From Takakia lepidozioides (lineage: Eukaryota > Streptophyta > Takakiopsida > Takakiales > Takakiaceae), in contig CM060734.1 in NCBI GenBank assembly GCA_030704615.1, positions 32,380,042-32,444,041 on the forward strand: a DNA stretch of 64,000 nt, given 5' to 3'. Below are positions 25,388 through 37,434 of the stretch, piece by piece (position 1 is the first letter of the stretch; each line of letters opens with the position of its first letter). A model generated the notes under the pieces. That model did no database searches and was not told where the DNA came from. It worked only from the letters and a program-made list of their open reading frames with translations. The translations under genes were made by a program, and so were the position numbers.

Positions 25388-25728
25388 ATGAGAAAATTGC
25401 ACAATCTACAAAACGTTGTCGAGCAGGTTGCACTGGATACGTCCACCCAAGAATCACAACAGATGATAGAGGAGGACCAGCCTCAAATGGAGGGAAGAAG
25501 GGAAGGGGAGGAGACTGCCCCGGAGACCGATGTGCATGACATGGACATCGACACCACCGTCACTGAGAAAGAAGCGACACCAAAGGAGGCGGTGAGGCCT
25601 CAGAAAGAAGAGGCCTCAGGAAGTGGTGTCAACAAACCCAAGGTGATCCTCCTCCCAATCTCTATGAATCTCGCAAGACTGTGGTATCAAGTGAATAGAC
25701 AGGATCTGAGAGATCCCTTGAGAATTAG
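25388..25728 (+). pseudogene. Possible N-terminal exon of the split ParB/methyltransferase-like gene
   Basis: Open frame from an ATG at 25388, charged and Glu-rich (MRKLHNLQNVVEQV at the start, MNLARLWYQVNRQDLRDP near the end), with AG|GTGCAG as a possible donor. The sequence just after it carries the same palindrome family found in introns of the gene at 56-60 kb, which argues that this exon belongs to the same transcription unit. No domain was recognised. The link to the downstream exons is inferred, because 11 kb and 17 kb insertions intervene. Confidence 0.35.
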
Positions 25729-25835
25729 GTGCAGCACCACACTCAGTTTTGAGGGGAGCTCTATCACTTCCGTTGTGGGCTGAGGTGAATACTAGGTAGC
25801 AGGATTTGCAATGGAAGCCGCAGAGGGACACGGGA

Positions 25836-26560
25836 AAACTGAGTGCGGTGGCGCACTCATTTTTAAGGGATGCTAGGCGATCGCTTGGGCATGAGGAAAA
25901 GAGGAAGGTGATGTCCAGAGTGGGGGCCGAGAGACAGCAGAGTGGTCACCCAGAACTGAGTGCGCCACCGCACTCGGTTTCTGAGCACCATGGAATGGTT
26001 AATTTGCTAATGAGTGAGGTGAACGATAGTTAGAAAGTGTGTTTATTCCATAGTGAGATCTCTTATGAGTTGTGAGAATCATAGTAACTCTAGCATGGAA
26101 ACTAAGTGCGCCACCTCTTATGAGTTTTGTGAGAATCACAATAACTCTAACCTGGAAGGTGGCGCACTCAATTCTGAGGTGTGGTCGACAATCTTCGTGG
26201 ACAGAGGAAAAAACCCCGGTGAACTCGAAACAGAAAGCAGACAGACAGAGTGGAGGGCTCCCAGAACTGAGTGCACCACCGCACTCAGTTTCTGAGCACC
26301 ATGGAATGGTCAATTTGCTAATGAGAGAGGTGAAACGATAGTTAGAATGTGTGTTTAATTCAAAGTGAGATCTCTTTTGAGTTGTCAGAATCACAGTAAC
26401 TCTAACCTGGAAATTGAGTGCGGTGGCGCACTTAGTTCTGAGGTGTGGTCGACCATCTTCGTGGACAGAGGTAAAGACCCCGGTGAACTCGAAACAAAAA
26501 GCAGACAGATAGAGTGGAGGGCTCCCAGAACTGAGTGCGCCACCGCACTCAGTTTTTTGA
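25836..26560. repeat. Palindromes of the ACTGAGTGCG...CGCACTCAGT family within a tandem 255-bp repeat
   Basis: Near-perfect palindromes with arms ACTGAGTGCG and CGCACTCAGT around a 4-6 nt centre occur near 25840, 25954, 26264, 26412 and 26529, with half copies near 26103 and 26155. They punctuate a longer repeat, about 255 bp, marked by GTGTGGTCGACMATCTTCG and TGAGCACCATGGAATGGT. Related palindromes recur at 37935, 38054 and 38197, beyond the Ty3 insertion. Confidence 0.8.
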
Positions 26561-26597
26561 GCACCTGTAGATGGTTGATTTGATGATGTCCGAGATG

Positions 26598-26601
26598 AAT
26601 C
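26598..26601. repeat. Left target duplication AATC of the Ty3 element
   Basis: AATC directly precedes TGTCATGC, and AATC follows CATGACA at the right end. Integration target copies of Ty3 elements are usually 4-6 bp. Confidence 0.55.
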
Positions 26602-26688
26602 TGTCATGCACCTAAGCATCGTGCCACAACATACATCGTTGTCCAACCACACTTCCTAGCATATAGTCCTAGAAAACCATGCCACAAA
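26602..26688 (-). repeat. Displaced LTR start of about 87 bp
   Basis: Nearly identical to 27035-27120 (shared words GCACCTAAGCATCGTGCCAC, TTCCTAGCATATAGTCCTAG). It directly abuts the end of the 3' LTR and lies inside the AATC target copies. The opposite LTR lacks exactly this part. Confidence 0.75.
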
Positions 26689-27120
26689 TGATACGGAAAT
26701 GGTGAAAAGAGGAGAAACCACTCTATCACGTTATATAAGTCAAGCCAATGGCACCTTTGCTAAAGGACTCCACCATACAGACCTCACCCACTCTCCATCT
26801 CAATACTAGAGCTATGGCGGCGAGAGAGGCCTCGGGAGGCTCGACTAGAAGAAGACGAGCCTGCCTACGTCTCACGTGGAGATAACCTCCCCACGTCCCA
26901 ACTGGGGTTCGCCACCTCACTTGGCACATGGAACCAAATGAAGTCCCAATGCCAACAAAATACAAATATAAATGTATAATGTCCTAATTAGCTAGAAATA
27001 ACTATTTCTAACTAATCACAAACAAACCTGACAGCTGTCGTGCACCTAAGCATCGTGCCACAACATACATCGCTGTCCAACCACACTTCCTAGCATATAG
27101 TCCTAGAAAGCCACGCCACA
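26689..27120 (-). repeat. 3' LTR of the Ty3 element
   Basis: On the minus strand it starts TGTGGCGTGG right after a polypurine tract (AGCTAGGGGGGCGAT, at about 27121-27135) and ends CCGTATCA, giving TG...CA ends over about 432 bp. Its last 345 bp match 37435-37782 closely. Its first 87 bp are repeated once more just outside, at 26602-26688. Confidence 0.75.
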
Positions 27121-27442
27121 ATCGCCCCCCTAGCTGGTGATTAGGTCCCTCTAACACCGGATAGCTTGCAAGTATCCACCCCAATAAGATCATCGTTTGG
27201 TCTTCAATCGCACAAGTCCCAACACCTGAAGTCGATAGATCAAGAGGCCAGGTGCAAATGTAGCCCCATCGTTAGTCGCCTTCATGCAATCCGTGATCTT
27301 TAGTTGAGTATCCATGGCATTGAAGCCCCACTAGCTAGACCTTGGATCACTTGTCCGCCTCACCATTGTCATGCCCACTACCTCTGTCCAAGGCATCGTG
27401 GACACAACCATTTTCCGATAGGAACCTCCTTAAGTGGCGGTG

Positions 27443-29133
27443 TCAAGCATCCCATGTGCCACCCCCTTGAGCATTTGTCACACACCAACATGGTTGCGGC
27501 GCCACCAGCATGCAACGCAACCCTTTAGGTACCATTGCAAGGTTGGGATCTATCCTCCCATCCACATGTGGAAGGTGACATGGCGCACAATTGCGCACAT
27601 GGTCCTTCCATACCATGCCGTCTCGACCCTCCAGAATCAACACTCCTGAAGGCAACACCTCCCTGATCCTTAGAATCACACATCCTGCTGTGACATCCAA
27701 TGTCGTAGGCGCTGTCTGCTGCAAATACACATAGTCCCCAGGGTGGAAACGCCGAACACTTGGCCGATATCCCCCTCCACGTATAGTGATGCACCTCAAT
27801 GTGTCTCGGTGTTGGGCAATAGCAAGGTTCTCAAAAGCCATAGGCATGACTCTCTTGAACAATTATGCCCGCTGAGCGTACATGCTTGTGTCCACACATC
27901 CGGATCATCAAGGTTGAGAACTACTGTAGCCTCCCTGCGAATAGATGCAGGCAAATCCGGCTCTCGGCCGAAGAGAAGAAAGTAAGGTGAGAAGGCGGCA
28001 AGTGAAGCTTGTTTGCTGAACCTATAGCCCATAGCTAGCCAAGGCAGCTGAAGATCCCAATCTCCTAGGTGTCCCTTCTGCAAACCGTACTTGCGCAAAC
28101 CTCTCTTGACTGTCTGAACAACTCTCTCCGCCAATCCATCAGCCTCAGGATGATCCCAAGAAGTAGTGCGGTGATCTATCAAGGCTTGCTCACACAAAGC
28201 CTGAAACTCCTCCAAGAACTCTCTCCCCTGGTCCGTGAGTACCTCGGCTGGAGCACCAAAATGGCTAAGCACTCGATCTAAGAATGCATATGCAGCCCCC
28301 TCACTTGCCTTGTCAGGCAATGCCACCAGTTCAATCCATTTGGAGAAGTGTTCCACCATCACCAGCACATACTCGTTATGGCGAATCGTCAATGGCAATG
28401 GGCCTGCGAAGTCAAGACTCCAACGATAGCCCAAACCCATAATGGGTAAAGGATGCAATTGTGGAGTAGGGGCGTTGAAAGAAGCCCGCACTCTATCACA
28501 CACCATGCACCTTGCCACTAATTGTTGCACATCCATGTGCATGCCCCGCCACCAATACTGCCCTTGCAGCAAACTATGAGTGCGCCGCACCCCAAAATGT
28601 CCCAACTCCTCATGGGCATGGCGTACCAATCGCGCTCGTTGTGTTGGATGAGGCATAATCCTCACTCACCCATCCTCCCATACCCGGAGTTGAGTCCCCT
28701 CCCACTTGAATCTCTTGGCTCGTGGTAGGACCCGATCTCTCTCCTTAGCAGTCACATTGGCTGTTGTCTCTCCGGTATGAAGGTATGTCAACACTGCTGC
28801 ATCTTCATGCACATCCTTAGCACCACCAAACTCCTCACTAGTCTCTGGATCGTCATGCATGCTATCTACATGACCAATCGCATGGGATGAACCAGCTTGA
28901 GCTCCCATTGCTGCCGATGCATGCCATCCTGGCACCATCTCCACATCCGTCTCACCATGCCACCGAGCTCCAGTATCATCATGCTCGCTCGTGCATGGAT
29001 TACGACTCAATCCATCTATATCCCGATTGACAATACTGGCTCGATGCACCACCTGAAAGTCGTACTCTTGAAGCATAAGTGCCCACCGTGCAAGCTTCCT
29101 TGTAAGCTTATCTGACTCCAACGGTGATGCCAA
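27443..29133 (-). pseudogene. Ty3 RNase H tail and integrase
   Basis: Minus strand. Starts with the RNase H tail and connection (LESDKLTRKLARWALMLQEY, VVHRASIVNRDIDGLSRNP). After an acidic spacer and one stop at 28666 comes the HHCC zinc domain (HAHEELGHFGVRRTHSLL, ARCMVCDRVR). The integrase core follows with the three acidic residues: SLDFAGPLPL, VLTDQGREF and HPEADGLAERVVQTVKRG. A frame change near 27850 leads to the C-terminal DNA-binding region (RFHPGDYVYLQQ, REVLPSGVLILEGRDG). Integrase inserts the cDNA. The core is the best preserved part of the element. Confidence 0.88.
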
Positions 29134-30148
29134 CTAAGAAGGATATCTATGGCAATTGGACAGAAAGAAGGATGTGTGGGGACTATCGTCCTGTGAACCG
29201 TCAGACTAAGTCCGATAGATATGCCATGCCAACTCCAGATGAGATCTTTAATGCCATTGGGCATGCATAGGTGTTTAGCACATTGGATTTGCGATCCGGT
29301 TACCACCAATTGCCAATCAAAGAGGCTGACAAGCAAAAGACAGCATTTTGGGGGATTGACCAACATGGGAAGGATTGTTTGTACCAAAGGCGGTGCTTAC
29401 CATTTGGGTTGAAGAATGCTCCTGTAGAGTTTCAGAGAGTCATGGATAAGATTCTCGCGGGGCTAGACTTCGCCCGGTGCTACATTGATGACATCATCGT
29501 CTTTAGTGCTACGGTTGAGGAGCATGAGAGACACCTTCAGGTGGTGTTTGAGCGCTTGAGAGCGCACGGGTTGAAACTACACCCCGGAAAGTGCAAGTTC
29601 TTCCACAATCAGATTGAGTATCTGGGCCACATGATATACCCTGGAGGATTGGGTGTTCAACAGACAAAGGTAGAGGCCATTGCATGCATTCTACGCCCAT
29701 GGATGTGAGCAGAGTTCGTGCTTTCATGGGATTGGCAAACTACTATCGACGGTTTGTCAAGGGATTTAGCAGCATTGCAAAGGCTCTTACCAAGTTGACC
29801 AAGGTGGGTTAGGAGTGGCAGTGGGAGGAGGAGCAGGAGGAAGCCTTTGAGGAACTCAAGGCTCGATTGACTTCTGCACCTATTCTGAGGCGGCCTATTC
29901 AGGGGCGGCATTTCCAGCTACATACGGATTGGAGTATGTTGGGGATTGGAGCAGTGCTCACACAGGTGGATGATGAGGGAAGAGAGTTCGTAGTGGCATA
30001 TGCTAGCCGCTCGAACAATGATGTCGAGGCGAAGTATAGTTCCTATGAAGGGGAGTGTCTAGCTGCGGTATGGGCAGTGACACATTTTAGATGCTACCTT
30101 TATGGCAATCTCTTCACCCTTGTCACGGATCACCAACCATTGAAGTGA
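29117..30148 (+). pseudogene. Ty3 reverse transcriptase and RNase H, inverted relative to the rest
   Basis: Plus strand. RT begins TVMPTKKDIYGNWTERRM and contains FSTLDLRSGYHQLPIKE, LPFGLKNAPVEFQRVMD, the catalytic CYIDDIIVFS box and EYLGHMIYPGG. RNase H follows with FQLHTDWSMLGIGAVL, YASRSNN, YSSYEGECLAAVW and TLVTDHQPLK. Stops lie near 29268 and 29811, and a frameshift near 29690. It starts where the minus-strand linker stops and ends where the minus-strand RNase H tail resumes. It therefore looks like an inverted internal block rather than a second element. Confidence 0.88.
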
Positions 30149-30227
30149 TATTTGATCATAAATAAATTTACACTCCAATGCACCTTTTGTGATGTATCTA
30201 ATATGACCAAACGATTTTGTGTCGTAG

Positions 30228-30859
30228 CATATTCCCCGCCTGACAACTCCACCAATCCAGCTTCGAACAACTCCATAGTCCGTGACTAGATCAATGACCT
30301 CTCCATGTCACTATACCGGTAGGGCCTTCGAAAGATTGGCGTGTCACTTGTCAAATCAATACGAATCTCTTGACCTTTCAAACTCCCCAAATCCTTCAAA
30401 GTGAAGGCAAAGCAATTTCTATAAGCCCTTAGAAATTGCTGGATCCTCCGTCTCTCTCCTCCGGTGACTGTAGGTCCAACATCTGGTTCCCAATTGTCCT
30501 TAGTGACTGCAATCTTGGGTACACCAGGCTTGGAGGTAGGAGACGAATCCTTTGGTTTCTAGATAGCAACCTCTTGGGCCTTGTCCGCCCAATCTGACTG
30601 TGGCGTAGTCTCCACTTGCTCCGCCATAGCCACCTTGAGAACATCCTCTGAGCAAGAAACATTCTCAACCTCTTCAAAAACCTTGGCCACCTTGGCCTCC
30701 AACTGATCCTCAATCCATGGCTCTCCCCACTCCTCATACTGCTGCTTGAGAGATCCAATGACTCTCTCTTTGCGCATCTCATCCCACATCTGCCATGGGT
30801 GTTTGCAACCCACGATCATGTGCTCGCCCCCACTCATTGTCTCAACCGTCCCGGTTGGC
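30228..30859 (-). pseudogene. Ty3 linker between DNMT and RT
   Basis: Same frame as the DNMT C-terminus. An acidic, helix-prone stretch (KQQYEEWGEPWIEDQLEAKV) leads to the conserved pre-RT segment (RNCFAFTLKDLG, IDLTSDTPIFRRPYRYSD, ELFEAGLVELSGGEYAT). The similarity stops at GGEYAT, about 30228, exactly where the RT palm would normally begin. One stop lies near 30557. Confidence 0.75.
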
Positions 30860-32155
30860 AGGGAGGATGCACTATCCAATGGGAGTGCAGAAGTAGCCAT
30901 CAATGCTTGCAATCTCCGTTGCTCAGCCATGCACAAGCCAATGACCCATGTCAAGCAATTTAGATCCATTGCTTGACCCAACACTTGGCGGCGTGATGCC
31001 TCTGACAGAGCTGGCACAACTGTAGTGCCGGTGGCAAATCCCATTGCCCGCTCTCGCTCATCCGCATTGGGCTCCACCAAGTGCTGTAGCACACTGTCCC
31101 AAATCAATCCAAGACCATTGTCTTGAAAAGCATGAGACTAGAGAAAGCTCGTGAGCATAGGCAAAGCCGAACGTGGCTGCCCCACTCGATTGACCACCGC
31201 CAGAGGTGGACGGTCATAATGTCGCACCCTCTGTGGTTGTCTCCCTTGGTCCAAAATGCCCTCAACTGTGAGATTGGGTGGCCGTTGAATGGAATCATAT
31301 GCTCTCTTAAGCAGCTCTGGTGGTGCAAGATTGGTCCACCACAATCGAGGTCGATGCGCACGTGATCCCACCGCTGCTACATCCAATAGCACCGCCGATC
31401 CAATCCAAAGACCGCACCTGATGCACACTGGCCATTACCCTGGCCCGAGAATCCTCCAAAAGAGGAACATTCTCCAAAATATAGCCTAGAGGTTGCACTT
31501 GCCTCGTCTGCAAGTCCCGCAACACTCGCAACATCTCCCAAAATAAATGCGATCGTGCATCATGCAAGCCATTCCCATGACCTGCAGGAGAGTGTCCTTG
31601 GCAAGGCCATCCAGCTATCACCAAGTCAATTGCACCATGCCGGCCCAAATCATCCGCCCCCAACAAGGTAATGTCTGCTGGCAAGGCCTTTTGGTACCCT
31701 TGAATTGCTGAGAGAGACAACAATTCAGGATACTGGTGTGTGAGTAAGGTAATGTGGCGCATGGAAATACGCCGAGCAATCTCATCATTCTCCACATACA
31801 AGTACTTGCGTACTTTAATCCCTGCTTGCAACACTCCTACAAGCCCAGTGCTCATGCCTCCAAACAGATCTAGCAAACAAATCCTTGAGTCAGGTGGTTG
31901 CCACGTAATGGGCACCGTGTCCAAAGGAGCTAACTCAGGAGGTCCAGGTAATGTCACTGAACTCCTTTCACTCACCAATGGAAAGGCCTCCTGCCATGCT
32001 TGGTGCACACACTCGCCTGCTACTCGATGCAAATTCCCAACCGTACCCCACAGTGGAACATGCACAGGCACATGAGGAAGCAAATCAGCCTTGTATGCCG
32101 ATTGTTTGTCCTCATCAGGTGATGGCCTATCATTTGCATGGCTATTGCCCTCCAA
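30860..32155 (-). pseudogene. DNMT3-like cytosine-5 DNA methyltransferase domain of the Ty3 element
   Basis: Minus strand. Motif order of C5 methyltransferases is visible: I (CLLDLFGGMSTGL, about 31880), II (YVENDE), IV with the catalytic Cys (IDLVIAGWPCQGHSPAG, about 31610), VI (GYILENV, about 31475), VIII (AHRPRLWWTN, about 31345), IX (ERERAMGF) and X (RRQVLGQAMDLN, about 30975). The AHRxRxxWxN form and the GLxxxxSHLFWEMLRVL helix after motif IV resemble DNMT3/DRM rather than DNMT1. It would methylate cytosine in DNA from S-adenosylmethionine. One frameshift near 31400 and a stop at 31138-31140 break it. It sits between protease and RT in the polyprotein order. The catalytic residues are intact. 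Confidence 0.88.
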
Positions 32156-32269
32156 GATCTCACCACCCCAAGCCCAAGAACATGCTTATTCTTCAGCTGT
32201 AGAGAGACTTCGTCGAAATCAATGAAAATACTATCATAGACCAAGATCCAAACAAACCAATCCTGTTAG

Positions 32270-33687
32270 GAGGAACTGCCCGAGGAAATGATAAGACACC
32301 ACCCCTGAAAATGCAGCCAATGTGGGCATCATGTTCCTATGATCCACCGCTACATTCCCAATAAACCGCACTGGGAGCAGTGCATGTCGGTCATCTCCTG
32401 ACTGCCATTCCGGCCTGTAGGATGTCGTTTCCTCCCAAAAGTCTAGAGTGAATCCCATTGGGTATAACACCGCCCCACCAACAAGCACATCATAAGACAT
32501 CGCGTCTGTAACAATGGCTTTAGCTCTCATGACTGAGCCGTTTGTAGGATGATCCGGCTGCAATCGAATGAAGACTCATGGCGTGTAATCCCTCGCACCT
32601 TCTCTGAACCACCCAAAGATGTTTGAATTTGGAAAGGGCAAGGCTCCAAATCTGCCTCTGTAAGGCCCAAACCTGCAATTGCTGCTCTCCCCAACATCAA
32701 TGGCTGTGCTCCCAAGTCCAACAAGACCCGTAGTGGCCTATACCTCCTCCTGGCTGGGCCACCTAACTGAAACACACCATCCTGATTGTCCACCAAGACT
32801 ACCCCAGGAGTCACCATGCTACGCTCAATGGCTGGTCTAGCTGACAATTCTTGTAACCTTGCAGCTGTCGCTTGCCATGGTGCAGCTGTGGCTGTCTTTA
32901 CCCTTGAGTCCAAGGCATCCATGCACTGCATATTATCTGCTATCCCCACAGATAGTGCCGATGTGTCACCACTCTCACAGAGTCTAGCTGCTAATCTGAA
33001 CACAGCAGCTGGCCGAATCCCCGGCATTGCAATTGTCATTGCAGAAAACAATGGAGCTTGGCAAACCACCGTAGCCGCCCCCAACAATCTACTGGCTGCA
33101 CCTTGCTTTGCAGCACCACCCACTGGCATATCCCGAGCCACACCAACTCTCCTCAATGGCACTCGTGGCTCTACCTCTGACACACTTGGGCGAGCGGGTG
33201 CCATCGATGGCATAGTTGGCATTGTCTCAGCCAATGTGAAAGACTGTGGAAGTCTTGTCTGTCGACTTGCTTCCCCCCTTTGTGGATCAAAATCCACATC
33301 TGCTCCTCTTGGCTCAGGAGCATGCGTTGCTGCTCGAGTGATAGTAGCTGCGGAGTCCACATGCAATGGTCCAGCAAGTGCGGCCCCACACATGAAGCCC
33401 ATACCAATCTGGTCTTCCCTAGGCATAGGAGGTTGTGCAGGTGGGACTTGAACCTCAGGCCGTGGAGCTGGCGCCACATTAGTAGTGGCCATGGCAGCAA
33501 GACGTTGCTCTACCTGGGCAAGCCTATCCACCATGCCTTGGTCATGACCTTGACCTTGATCCTGTGCTCCTTGGTTTTGGCGACCTCCACCACGAACTCT
33601 GCCTCCTCTACCTCTCTGGACTACATTGCCTCGTCCTCGGCCACCATTGTTCCCTTGGAACTGGCCTGGCCGTAGCTCAGGATGCAA
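32270..33687 (-). pseudogene. Ty3 protease region
   Basis: Open for 386 codons (32527-33687), with an N-terminal Gln/Gly-rich linker. Near its end lies VLLDLGAQPLMLG, the retropepsin active-site block with DLG in place of the usual D(T/S)G, and then TSLGGSEKVRG. It continues in a second frame (32270-32563) with SYDVLVGGAVLYPMGFTLD, the C-terminal ILG-type strand of retropepsins. The protease would release Gag and Pol domains. Whether Leu replacing Ser/Thr in the active site is tolerated is unknown. Confidence 0.7.
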
Positions 33688-33749
33688 GTCATAACAATGG
33701 GTCTCTTCATGCCCATACTTGCCATAATGCCCACACTGTAGTTGTGTAG

Positions 33750-34915
33750 GTTGTGCCTATGCCGACCCTTTGTTTCTCTCCGGGCAATCTCTCTTAACAT
33801 GGGGTCCTCCACAATCCCAACATGTCACACCCGATTGTTGTTGGCCTGAGAATGAAGGAAGTGACCTCTGCAATTGAGATCCTCTCTGTCCTTCCCCTAG
33901 GCTTCACCTGAGCCCCCTTGTTGCCTTGAGCACGTTGGGGTAGTGGTTGTTGTTGGCTAGGAGCTCCACTTCGTTGTGTCTCCTTACCAAACCCCACCAT
34001 AACCACTTGCTCCTCCACCATATTGAGCTCTATCCGCTCTGCCAGCAAAAACACGTTTGCTTAGGTGGGTTGGTCCACTTGTAGGAGAGTTGCATCCCGC
34101 ACCCTTCTCCTCAGCTCCTTGTCCAATATCCCATACCAGAATTGGACTGCTTGAGCTTCCGTAATCCCTTGGGTTACATTTATCAATCGTCTCATGTGCG
34201 TGTAAGCCTCCATCAAACTCTCAGTAGGCTTGCGCTGGAACTCTTGTAAGCTCCGCAATTTCTCCGTCATTATCCCCTGGTAGTTTCTCCTCAACTCCTC
34301 GAAGAACTCCACAACTGGGTTAAAGGCAGGCACGGGTGCTGGTGCTGCAGCAGGAGCTTGAGTGGATTTCCCAGCTCCATCTTTACTTGTCCCATTACTA
34401 GTGCTTGCAGTTGGGGATGTTCGTGTAGCTGCTGGTGTCACCGCCCTTGTGCCTCTAGTGATTGAGACATAGTCAAGCGACCAATATTGTCGCCACTCCT
34501 CAATCTCCACCTCATTTCCCCGCCTAAACTCATGGTAGTCATCCATAGGTGGTCCTTCAAGGTGCTAAAACAGCCCTTTCCACGCCATAAAAGGCGTAAA
34601 CAGTTGTGGATTGCGCATCTGCTGCAAATCACACCAATTATCAAACTCTTGTATGAAATCATCAAGCTCGATGGTGCCCACAGCTCCAGAGTACCGACGT
34701 GGCCCCTTAGTAGCTCCGTACATTTCCTCCATCGTATCCCACAACAATGGCACGGAAATGGCTTGCACCCTCGGCGAAAATCCTCCTAACTCTGAGTCTG
34801 AACCTTCCTCAGAAGACACTGAAGGTGAAAGTGGCCTAAACCGCACACCTCGTCTTGTATACCCACTAGTATCGCTGGTGCTCGTACCGGCACTCTCCTC
34901 AGCAATTGGTGGCAC
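33750..34915 (-). pseudogene. Ty3 Gag (capsid and zinc knuckle)
   Basis: Minus strand. The start region is Ser/Thr-rich (MPPIAEESAGTSTSDTSGY), followed by a capsid-like region with ELDDFIQEFDNWCDLQQM, ending in a helix-rich retrotransposon Gag block (SLMEAYTHMRRLINVTQG, AQAVQFWYGILDKELRRR). After a frame change near 33800 a single CCHC knuckle of the form CWDCGGPHVKRDC can be read at about 33785-33830. Gag packages element RNA in cytoplasmic particles. Stops near 34565 and 34055 break it. Confidence 0.8.
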
Positions 34916-34919
34916 CTCC

Positions 34920-37434
34920 GTGATGAAAACTCACACTCAAACCGGCTGTCAACCTGTCTCTAAGCCCCATTTCCACAAGGTAACCGGGTAGAGAACCTGT
35001 TGCGGCTTATGGTTTGGAATACTAGGTTCATATTCTGAACCTGCGCATGCACCTGCATCCACCGCAGGCACTCCTATGGTCTGCTGGTCATCAACCCAGC
35101 CTCACCATAAGAGAAACAATGATGGTCTGCTGATCATCACCCCAGCCTCACCACCGACAGCATGCTCTAGGATTGGCGGGCCACAATATTTCCGGCACAA
35201 CCACCTATAGAAGCAAGTGCCCAAACCAAACTATCATGGCGCACAGTTAAGCATGCATGTGTGGGAGGAGGATCCAAACACAGGAAACTCAAACAACAAC
35301 ACCTCCCACAGCTTAAATCAATCGATCTCCTTGCGGCTTCAATAAACCTGCAAGATGACCACGTCTCTACCCAAACTGGCTCTGCCTCCGCTTACGGAAA
35401 AGCTTTGGCCTACAAGAATGATGGAAGACTATAGAGAAGGGAAGCTAAAGCAATCTTTAAGCCCAGAATGCTCTCATCCCATTACTCCCCATATCTTCAC
35501 ACTCACTCTTGCTCAAGCAATAGATAAGACTATCCTTAAAGAACCTCTCAAATAACTCTCAAGAGTCCTCAAATTATTGCCATGAACTTCTGAAATCTGC
35601 CCTCAATCAGCCCCTCACATAGACCCACCGAGGATCAAGAAGTTCGCAAACTTGGACTCTAAACAGTCCACCAAAGGCCCTAGGCGCCCGTCAATTAGTG
35701 GCCTCCAAGGTCTCCAACCAGCCCTCACAATGGCTCCACAAGCCTGCCCAATATGGCCTCCAAGAGTCCTCCAAACAGCCCTTAAGAAGCTCCTCAAATC
35801 TGCCAAGTATTGGCCTCTAAGGACCTCCAACAGTCCTCCAACAGCCCTTAAGAAGCTCCTCAAATCTGCCAAGTATTGGCCTCCAAGGACCTCCAACAGT
35901 CCTCCAACAGCCCTTAAGAAGCTCCACAAATCTGCCAAGTATTGGCCTCCAGGGTCCTCCAATCGTCCTCCAACCAGCCCCAAGCAGGCTCCACAAGCCT
36001 GCAAGATATTGGCTTCAATAGACCCCAAATAGTCCTCAAAACAGGCCCCAATACCTACAAGATATTGGCCTCAATAGACCCCAAATAGTCCTCAAAGCAG
36101 GCCCAATACCTGCAAGATACTGGCCTCAATAGACCCCAAATAGTCCTCAAGGCAGGCCCCATAAGGCTCCAAAAATATCCATAGTCAGTCGATTTTTCAT
36201 CCGTCACTGACCAAATTCATCCAAAACCGTGATTTCTCATCCGCAAGTCCGATACTTCATCCGCCGCGATAGTTCATCCGTCGGTGCGATATTTCATCCA
36301 CTGGCGCAATATTTCATCCGCTGCCGCAGTTTCATCCGTCGCCGTGATTTTTCATCCGATGGCACAATAGTTCATCCGCTGCCACGATTTCATCCGCTGA
36401 CGCAGTTTCATCCGTCGCCGTGGTTTTTCATCCATTGCCGTGATTTTTTCATCCAATAGCGCGATAGTTCATCCGCTGGTGCAGTTTCATCCGTAGCCGC
36501 GAATTTTTCATCCGATAGCACGATAGTTCATCCGTTGGCGCAGTTTCATCCACTGCAACCGATTCTCATCGAGGAGCGCCGATTTTCATCATCTGGCTCA
36601 ATAGTTCATCCGATGGATCAATGGTGGTGCTCCCAACTCTGGGGCAATGTTCCCACGCGTTCCCATACGTTCCCTCGAGTTCACGCGCGTTCCCAAGCGT
36701 TCCCAAGCTAGGGTTTGCGATTGCTGCAACGAGCTATGGCTTCTATGGAGCAACCAGAGGTGTTGTTCTTGGTTTCTTGAGCATCAATAGACCACCAAGA
36801 GTGCCTCTAACTCCCTGGGCAAACTATTTGTCACACAACAAGCTCTCTTTCTCTATGAAACTTATTGAAACAAGTATAGAATAAGCTACTGAGCTTTCTA
36901 TGACATACCCTCTTCTAGCCATCGCATGCATTCATAGTGCTTCCTTCCATGGCCATAGTGCACCTCTTAGAGCTCATAATCCAGCCCTGCACTTGCCACT
37001 TCCATAGACATGCTCTTCCCAAGCTAGGGATTGAAACCCCGACTCAAAGCATGCTCTACAAATACATTATTCTGCCCCAAAGAGAAATCAGATGTCTACC
37101 TCCACTCATAGTTCTCCTAAGCTTGAAGTTGAAGACTCCCACAAGCTGAAACCTTGCTCCACACATGCACCGCTTGCTTCCTTAACACCCGAGCTCTTCT
37201 TGAACTCCTCAAACCCTGCAACACTTGGAACAAGAGCTTCTTCACAAGCTCTCAAACTTTTCAATGGGGCTCTCCTTGAAGACCTCCTCTTGTACATAAA
37301 CACCACAAGGTTTTCCTCTTGCAAACCCTGCAACACCTTATAACTTAAAAGCTATCTACCAAGCTCTCTTCCACACACAAGTGCTAACTATGCTAACACA
37401 TTGCACTCATAGATATAAGCAGGTCTTCTTCTAG
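34920..37434 (-). repeat. Ty3 leader with two internal tandem repeats
   Basis: Untranslated leader between the 5' LTR and Gag. Positions 36185-36610 are short degenerate TTCATCCGNNGNCGC units of about 17-35 bp. Positions 35690-36170 are units of about 60-67 bp built on GGCCTCCAAGGACCTCCAAC and AAGAAGCTCCTCAAATCTGC. No coding frame was recognised. Positions 36620-37430 show nothing clear. Confidence 0.7.

Noticed and set aside
29117-30148. A separate nested Ty3 element in the opposite orientation
   Set aside because: It has no LTRs or flanks of its own, and its ends coincide with the missing block of the host element.
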